A DNA stretch of 64,000 nucleotides, from contig OZ029921.1 of the NCBI GenBank assembly GCA_964023275.1, positions 19,281,109 through 19,345,108 on the forward strand, read 5' to 3'. The position numbers and the translations under genes are program-made. The number at the start of each line of letters is the position of its first letter. The first letter of the stretch is position 1. Source of the stretch: Norana najaformis (taxonomy: Eukaryota > Annelida > Clitellata > Crassiclitellata > Hormogastridae). The notes beneath the pieces were generated by a model, which was given only the letters and a program-made list of their open reading frames with translations, did not search any database and was not told the origin of the DNA. This document shows positions 59,401 to 64,000 of the stretch, in pieces.

Positions 59401-60781
59401 GGCACGACTTGTCTAATGACCCATGACCAGGATCAGGTTAATTCAAACGGTATAAGATGAATATTAAAGCCGTTTCCATGTAACCGCATATGCAGCTACA
59501 CAGTGCCAGGTGCTATTCGTTACTGGTACTACCTAGAATGGTAATCATAATTGTAAACTGTAGATTTCTACAGCACTCAAAGAAATCTACTTCATGAGAA
59601 CCAGCTTATGCACAGGTGCTCAGTCAAAACAAAATTCACAGGCAGGTAGGGCCAGATCTGATTCCCGGTCAAGATCCAAGGGTCAAGCTGGCAGACAGTC
59701 AAACAGTTATGGTGAATGGTGTTTAGAATTGGAGCCAAAAGAAAGGTAAGGGGAAGAGACTGCAGAGACAGAGACTGCAAGAAGTGAAGCATTGATGAGT
59801 TCATAGGATGGGTAAGATAACTGTCATAATTGTGGTGGGAGTTTGTTCCAGAGGGGTGGTGCAGCTATGGCTACTGAGCGATTTCCAAATTTTAAAGATG
59901 AGGTGACGGGAAGGCGAAATGTTTGAGCGGAAGAGGAGCAGGTTGAACGGAGTAGTTGGAATGTAATAACTGAAGATAGAAGGACTGGAAAGATTAAATC
60001 TGTTGTAGATAAGTGATAGGACTTTTATTCTATTTGTTCAGGTATTTTAAGCCAGTGAAGTGATTTGAGAATAGAAGTGGGTGTGTTGGGGGAAGATCAT
60101 ACATACACCTAAACACATTTGGTACGTTTAAATATTTATCATCAGTTGTCTTTGTCCTAATCATGATTATCATCAGCTGCCTTTGTTCTAATCATTACTG
60201 TCATCACAGTCACCTACAGCAACACAACCATCACCAGTATCACGATCCTCACCTTCACACTACCACTGCCATCTTCTTCACTATCATTCTTATCATCACT
60301 TACATCAGCTGATAACCTTTCCATGCTTCTATTCCGTCAGTGGTTAAAAGCCATCCCTCTCAATCAAAAAAGCCATCCTTCTCAATCAAAAAAGCCATCC
60401 TTCTCAATCACAGTTTTGTGTTGTCAGGTCAGACACACCAAGCGCTGAGAAGTTATGATTAAAAGGTGCTACAAAAACGTGGAATTATGATCACACTGAG
60501 AGTAAAATACAAATCTCACCTAAGAGTGATGTTGAACCGATGCCTCTGCCTCATTGGCATAAACATCAAGTATGAGTCCGGGGTGAAACTTCGCACCCTT
60601 AACTCGCAGAACTCGTTGAAGGCATCCAAAGTCGCACAGTCAACACAGGATCCATTTGCACCACACAGTTCACATCGGAAGCCTCCACGAATTCGAGGGA
60701 CACAGCGTGAGGGCGGGCGACAGACATTTCGGGGGCAGACTTCGTAGTTAGGGTGATAGACATCAGTTTCACAGTGTGTGC
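36742..60781 (-). CDS. CELSR: CELSR/Flamingo adhesion GPCR, 3' part, 27 exons
   Basis: Exons in transcript order: 60781-60520, 55396-55192, 54820-54708, 54409-54165, 53915-53838, 53350-53157, 52265-52119, 51771-51637, 51278-51110, 50483-50221, 49511-49137, 48505-48296, 47705-47519, 46245-46099, 44809-44698, 43973-43800, 43134-43005, 42258-42052, 41549-41396, 40810-40741, 40008-39945, 39623-39538, 39060-38889, 38497-38396, 38017-37795, 37501-37352 and 36881-36742. The lengths sum to 4,514 bases and every junction keeps frame. All introns are GT-AG but one (GC-AG). Domain order is exactly that of CELSR/Flamingo, the atypical cadherins of planar cell polarity, which bind each other between neighbouring cells and recruit Frizzled and Van Gogh. 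Cadherin repeats and signal peptide must lie beyond the right edge; partial gene. Confidence 0.95.
38786..38939 (-). repeat. Threefold 51-bp repeat over the end of TM7 and its donor
   Basis: Three in-frame 17-codon units ending at GAG-GTT, GAG-GTA and GAG-GAA, exactly 51 bases apart. Unit 1 is the exon 23 end; units 2 and 3 are in the intron. Matches are 33 of 51 (1 to 2) and 29 of 51 (2 to 3). Confidence 0.85.
38889..42258 (-). CDS. CELSR: CELSR seven-transmembrane region (exons 18-23)
   Basis: TM1 TYVVLSIALILFAGSLLFF and TM2 HLVGCLFASNLIFLIGID (exon 18); TM3 and loop LACKVVAITLHFSFLCAFMW, HNYRRM, MGFYYVIGYG (exon 19); TM4 PGIIVTLAVALNADGYG (exon 20); ECL2/TM5 FCWLKMEPLMWSLAGPISCV (exon 21), SIAMSAATLCVICRGG (exon 22); TM6/TM7 YLPLQLLAWLFALLTVN and SFHYLFLIFTFLQAAFVVIA (exon 23). 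The TM3 and ECL2 cysteines that form the class B2 disulfide are present. Exon 22 is short and the third intracellular loop is correspondingly short. Exon 23 has competing donors (see findings). Confidence 0.9.
43005..48505 (-). CDS. CELSR: CELSR GAIN domain and GPS (exons 12-17)
   Basis: The exons encode a helical part (LSAIEGNRLIMNTFVAKGLI, MDIRVTLRLLVQVLRYEAK, ADARYTHVWKNANQKLDGWA-like residues) and a beta part (VDTLSEFPSNDQ, VMYKTFGDLLPNIDG, VFTIAVVDRKERL, EKPIVIEFRQLSKAN). The GPS runs from PQCVHW through GYWSTEGCEL to TCECYQLTTFAVIM. All four cysteines and both tryptophans are kept, but the residue two before the scissile bond is Gln, not His. Self-cleavage is therefore doubtful; the tethered-agonist strand TTFAVIM is intact. 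Confidence 0.92.
44085..44405 (-). mobile_element. LINE RT C-terminus in a CELSR intron
   Basis: An open frame in the host-gene sense reads ASPMCWGYAGAQVRARLQAL, RRLVRLRYLPGN and RPHSHDRIIPPADNLTRKCF, a CR1-like tail, ending with TAA. It lies between exons 15 and 16. Confidence 0.75.
46985..47110 (+). mobile_element. tRNA-like SINE head in a CELSR intron
   Basis: GGTCTGGTGGTCAGTGGGTA (A-box-like) and CCGAGTTCAAATC (B-box-like) at tRNA-like spacing, antisense to the gene; stems do not fold well. Confidence 0.45.
48593..48891. repeat. 29-bp inverted repeat related to the HormR exon
   Basis: Arm 1 at 48593-48621 and arm 2 at 48861-48891 are complementary with one mismatch across 29 bases. Both resemble exon 11 bases 49171-49200 (arm 2 differs by about three substitutions and one indel). 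Confidence 0.85.
49137..50483 (-). CDS. CELSR: CELSR EGF 6, laminin-EGF and HormR (exons 10-11)
   Basis: ICDRFSPCEGGQCIESPQS begins EGF 6. CGPCNCPKEKGFDPNCNKTT and GQCNCR, then ANHYHVGDACYPCDC, GQCTCRSNVIGRQCDAC form the laminin-EGF region. CEVIYDACPRMFRAKIWWER to GWQEPNLEDC is the hormone-receptor motif. Exon 11 starts at 49511 after TTTTAG, not at the nearer CATGTAG at 49492, which would break the phase. Confidence 0.94.
50920..51012 (+). repeat. Dispersed GCGCCCAACGAAAGC repeat, copy 5
   Basis: In a CELSR intron, antisense to the gene; landmarks AGCGCCCAAAAAGG, CTTATTCAGAGGCGCTCAG and TCAAAACAAAATCGGTAGGC. Confidence 0.8.
51110..53350 (-). CDS. CELSR: CELSR laminin G2 and EGF 5 (exons 6-9)
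   Basis: FGAGALVYTKEK, LPWCNGLSFRTRQPNATLM, DDGHWHYMETRWLHEKLVV and GTVVVGGQMINGG give the laminin G strands; LDGCVKAVRVG closes it. EGF 5 starts at CNVTNACSQRDSCPKNSTLC. Exon 6 ends at 53157 with CAG before a GC donor (GCAAGG); exon 7 begins at 52265 in matching phase. Confidence 0.92.
53838..53915 (-). CDS. CELSR: CELSR EGF repeat 4 (exon 5)
   Basis: Residues GSCQNGWDSYMCDCHPNWTG and KDCSQR complete the six-cysteine EGF begun in exon 4. It is a small, 78-base exon with phase 1 on both sides. Confidence 0.9.
53940..54160. repeat. GATCA-type degenerate tandem repeat in intron
   Basis: Repeated words around GATCAAATCAGATTAG and TTAGATCA, period about 16-25 bases and irregular, stopping a few bases before exon 4. 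Confidence 0.6.
54165..55396 (-). CDS. CELSR: CELSR laminin G1 (exons 2-4)
   Basis: SLLFYNGRYNEKHDFVALEV is almost the vertebrate CELSR signature. GVSDGAWRRITVYYLNQ, HRIGNYHCAGRATQ, FLDLSGPFHLGG and HFVGCIRDLYID follow. Exon 4 ends within the next EGF (DFCKSSPCQNS). The loop between strands is shorter than in vertebrates. Confidence 0.95.
54440..54640. repeat. GAGT/GAAT-rich degenerate repeat in intron
   Basis: GAGTGAGTGAGCAGTGAGTG and GAATGAGTGAATGAGC-like tetramers. Confidence 0.8.
56465..56640 (+). mobile_element. tRNA-derived SINE in CELSR intron 1
   Basis: A-box-like GGTGGCAGAGCAGCTGAC and B-box GGGTTCAAATCCCAGGC with tRNA-like spacing, followed by a body with ACCCCAGAAGCTTCAACAGG. Confidence 0.65.
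57420..57725. repeat. Degenerate TATG/CATG microsatellite
   Basis: ATGTATGCATGTATGTA-type tetramers, more decayed than at 3917-4838. Confidence 0.85.
58075..58155 (+). repeat. Dispersed GCGCCCAACGAAAGC repeat, copy 6
   Basis: TGCCCAACGAAAGCCACGCC then GGGACCAGCTTATTCACAGG; the last section is missing. 58490-58880 downstream is pyrimidine-rich without a gene. Confidence 0.85.
59545..60090 (-). mobile_element. LINE 3' region with GCGCCC repeat copy 7
   Basis: 59545-59645 holds copy 7 of the dispersed family. 59830-59960, read on the minus strand, is the LINE C-terminal region shared with 25715-25850 (SVQPAPLPLK-like, then LKFGNRSVAIAAPPLWNKLP). It lies in CELSR intron 1, in gene orientation. 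Confidence 0.6.
60520..60781 (-). CDS. CELSR: CELSR exon 1 here: EGF-like and start of laminin G1
   Basis: The first two bases complete a codon from an exon outside the window. Residues THCETDVYHPNYEVCPRNVC open an EGF-like domain; FNEFCELRVRSFTPDSYLMF and RHRFNITL start laminin G1, where CELSR proteins have CELRVRSF-type residues. It ends in phase 2 before a 5.1-kb intron. Confidence 0.93.
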
Positions 60782-63030
60782 CTGTAAAGTGTAACAGACA
60801 TTTGTTTCTATTTGTAATGTAATTTTAGGCAGATGTGCATTTACTCAGCAACATTTCACATGAATTCTGTATTTGCAATCCTGATCTGACAAAGCATATA
60901 ATTCTCTATCATATAGAATTATAGAAACCATGACTTAATAAATATAAACAGGAAACAGACATGAAATGCTCACTGTAGATTACTCAACGGTATGGAATAT
61001 GGTAAATAATCTGCATCAGAATGTCTTCCTGTTTCGTTCTTCTATAAACATACAAAATCGTAACCCTCTAACCCTAACCCTCATCTTAACCCTAACCCTA
61101 ATGATACAGCCATGCTTAAGAGGATAAAAAAAGTGATACATAAATGTCCAGATAATATCTACATGATTATATACACATTGATTCCTACCTACCAATAATC
61201 CCAACAGAATGAACTGAAATGGGTAGAATCTGTCTCTTCTCTTTAGGAAATTAATTTAAGACAAAATCCTGACAAGTTGACCCACGAGGGTTCACAGCAA
61301 CAGCACAATCACTCAACTGATTGCTTACTTTATCTGACAGACTTCTAGTAATTCAAAATCAGCCAGCCACTGGTCTTTAATTTATCTTTATCTATTACGA
61401 GAGTATATGATCTTTCTTTATCTACGAAGTGAACAATTGATCACTACACCATCCACCACCCAGCAAACAAAACAACATCAAATCTACCCATGCTAAAGTC
61501 TAATGGGACTAAATAACCAACTAAATAGGCTTCAACTGATAACTGGACTAAATAATGGACTAAATAACTATACTAGATAGCTGGCTCAACAATAACACTA
61601 AATAATTGGAAAAAATGGACTCATCCAGATGTTTGGTGTGAATGACAGGACTAACTAATTGGACTAAATCAGGAAACAGATCAAATTATGTTACTAAAAC
61701 AAACTCAACATAAGGAAGCAATACAAGGACTATATGAAAAGACCAAATAATGAGACCAAAATGATTGGATACAGGACTCTTGCATTACCTACAGACTTTT
61801 ATAGTCCTGTAGCTCCATTATACAAGGTATGATTCAATGGTGTTTCAAACCCAAAGTCTAAGGTAGGGCGGAGAAAAACGACAAACAGATCGATGGAAAT
61901 AGGGACAGCAGACGAATCATGACGATGTGTTTGCAGCCAGACAGATTGTTCTGGTTTCATCAGAGCCTAGCTCGGTGTTGGCAAAGCTCAAATAATGCAG
62001 TGAAGTGGTGAAAGGCCTGTGCCTCCAGTGTCTGTTTGATGACCACTCGAAAAGCTCTGTCCATGGATAAGAGTGTCTTGTTCAGGTATTTGTCAACAAT
62101 GATATACAGCTGAACTAACAGATGGGCTGTTCGTCTCACCACAATAATCGGAGTAGTATTGCAATATTAGCCCTGAATGGCCCCCTCCCCGGCTGCCCCA
62201 TCCAAGTATAAACAGAAGGGCCCAAAATGCCAAAATCCTAAAACCCAAGCTCATCCTCTTTTAACTCCTATTCTTCCTCAGCATCATAAGCATCATTCAG
62301 AATTTTATAGAGCGCTTTTGAGAACCTTTGAAATGTGTGAACCCTAATCATTCTCATATTCTATGGGCTCTCCTCCCGATACTGGTGAGTGAGATGTCAG
62401 CTGGTAACCGGAAGCTGGGCTGCTACTTATAAAACTTGCTATTAAACATGCTTTAAAGTAACCTAAATTTATAAACTCACAGAATTTAATTGTTAGTCTA
62501 GTTTTTCATCAAGAGAGTATCACATATTTCCCCTCGGTTTATTGCAACTATATTTTTTCCAACTAATTTGGCTACCCCATGTCTCCTCTATTATCATCTG
62601 CTCGTTTACCCCACTGGCTTGTTTATCTTCTTCATTCTGTTGCCTGCAGCTAGCTCCTCCTTCTCTTTAGCAAAGCCCTAACATAGGTCCACAACTAACA
62701 TAGGCCTGGCACTGGTTAATTGCATTGGCCTTATGAGTCAGCCCATAAGCTGAAGATTCTTGACTAGTCTCCTTTAGAGTACAGGCTCCATCAGAGATAC
62801 TCGCTGTAAGCTGTTGGTTTAGCCATTTTACACAGCTTATTAGCCAAGCCATCTGTACCTCCACAAGCTGTCATCCCTATACAGTTAAACTAACATAACA
62901 CTACCCTCATCATTCAATACAGTTCTTATAATTGTCTCTCTTTGCTGTCCACTGTCACCCAAATGTGCTCGACCTACCCAGCCATCACTCAAATCATATT
63001 AATGTCTCAGTTTTATTTGTTAGTTAACAA
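60782..63030. other. CELSR intron, no further exon recognised
   Basis: I searched the minus strand for EGF or cadherin exons and found none. 61061-61101 is a short telomere-like AACCCT stretch; 61500-61700 is a degenerate GGACTAAATAA repeat. The open minus-strand frame at 61960-62142 has no recognised pattern. Confidence 0.55.
61061..61101 (-). repeat. Interstitial TTAGGG-type stretch
   Basis: AACCCTCTAACCCTAACCCT and TTAACCCTAACCCTAA, about five imperfect units. Confidence 0.8.
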
Positions 63031-63036
63031 ATGTAT

Positions 63037-63082
63037 TACTTACTTACTTACTTTCTTACTTACTTACTTTATTTCACCATTC
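63037..63082. repeat. TTAC microsatellite
   Basis: TTACTTACTTACTTTCTTAC and similar. Comparable TAAG units are at 43999-44022. Confidence 0.9.
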
Positions 63083-63129
63083 TTCTGAATCTATTATTTT
63101 ACCATAACTAACAGATCATGTCTAATATA

Positions 63130-63890
63130 CCTGTATGCTTTTCACTGGATCGATCTGTTCCATCACCACACTTCCATTTCTCCAAATCCACATGGAAGTC
63201 CAACACTCATCAGACTATTCATTGCTAGTTTACCCTCTGTTGCTTCTTTCTAGTGACAGACAGCTAAACCCTGGTCCCTGCTGCCTTGAAACCATTAACT
63301 CCTGCCATCTTAATATTCGTTTTATCAAGAATTAGTCCCCTTCACTTCAAAATTACATCTTGAATAATCTATTAGATATTTTTGCTCTCAACAAAACTTG
63401 GATCCAACCACCTGACGCACCTTCCTTCATCCCTTCATCCAACTAAATTCAACTTTATCAAATATCCAGGATATGCAGATTCCTGCTCAGTCAAACAGGA
63501 CTGCCACATGCTCTTCCCAGTCCTGGTCAACTCAGATACTGCTGCTGCAAGGAGGCTATGCAGCTGTTTTAAAAGGCGTTGGCCACGCTCCCATTTACCG
63601 GCACCTTTCCATCTCCTCAAATTCAGGTGCCAGTGTCATCTTGTCTGTAAACTTGTCTCATCAGCCAATCCACCTTCTTGTCTCGACTGGTGTTTGAGAA
63701 CTCCTCTTCTCCAAGGTTATCATGGCAGGTGGCGAACAAGATCTTACACTGTGGCAAATTCAATATACTCCCTAGCTCTTCATCACCCTGCCCATGCTGA
63801 AAATTTGATTGGCTTACACCTGTTTAGTTGGGGGGCTTACTTGTTAACCATACTAAATGCCTGCACAGTTTGGGTTTGTGTTTGACTCCA
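63130..63890 (+). mobile_element. Decayed LINE endonuclease N-terminus
   Basis: LLLSSDRQLNPGPC and SCHLNIRFIKN match the start of apurinic-type endonuclease domains of CR1/L2-like ORF2. Further frames (LLDIFALNKTWIQPPDA, ISRICRFLLS) follow with stops and shifts. It is antisense to CELSR. Confidence 0.75.
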
Positions 63891-64000
63891 CCATGTCATT
63901 TTCTAACAATGCTTGAGCCATATACAGAAGTTCAAGCTCAAAAAAGGCATATATATGTAGAATCAGATCTCTTTTGACTCAGAATGTCTGGATCCCAGTA

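Noticed and set aside
61960-62142. A 60-residue minus-strand frame upstream of the first CELSR exon
   Set aside because: It has no cysteine pattern or cadherin motif, and no convincing splice sites in phase with 60781.

Overview
The window looks like nuclear DNA of an invertebrate animal. Its genes are split by spliceosomal introns, intergenic and intronic DNA is full of decayed non-LTR retrotransposons, tRNA-derived SINEs, DNA-transposon remnants and satellites, and the best gene is a Flamingo/CELSR receptor, a family confined to animals and close relatives. The species cannot be named from the sequence; the receptor is divergent from vertebrate CELSR in its 7TM bundle, so a distant (marine invertebrate or early-branching) lineage is possible, but that is inference.

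Layout. 1-7.4 kb is repeat-only: a LINE tail, AGGCCT-rich and 62-bp tandem repeats, a SINE, a LINE RT fragment, and a TATG microsatellite with a 134-bp higher-order period into which a second RT fragment is embedded. 7.4-13.6 kb is an irregular tandem array with a unit of about 1.07 kb; each well-preserved unit has a self-complementary hairpin and a TGACGTCA palindrome, and one unit carries a nested LINE. 13.6-20.2 kb holds a 126-bp tandem repeat, SINEs and a dead P-element/THAP9-type transposase on the minus strand.

Two complete plus-strand genes follow, both acting at the endoplasmic reticulum: ALG13 (4 coding exons, 20236-24360, 168 aa) and EMC8 (5 coding exons, 27700-31428, 194 aa). Between them lies a Merlin-type transposase missing its catalytic core.

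From 36.7 to 60.8 kb on the minus strand is the 3' part of a CELSR/Flamingo gene. I rebuilt 27 phase-consistent coding exons (about 1,500 residues): EGF, laminin G1, EGF, laminin G2, EGF, EGF, laminin-EGF, HormR, GAIN/GPS, seven transmembrane helices and a short cytoplasmic tail. The cadherin repeats must lie beyond base 64000. Its introns hold the most unusual signals: a threefold 51-bp repetition of the TM7 end including its splice donor, intronic relatives of a HormR exon segment in both orientations, one GC-AG intron, a GPS whose catalytic His is Gln, and tail exons whose donors also encode stop codons. The rest of 60.8-64 kb has no recognisable gene and ends in a decayed LINE endonuclease.
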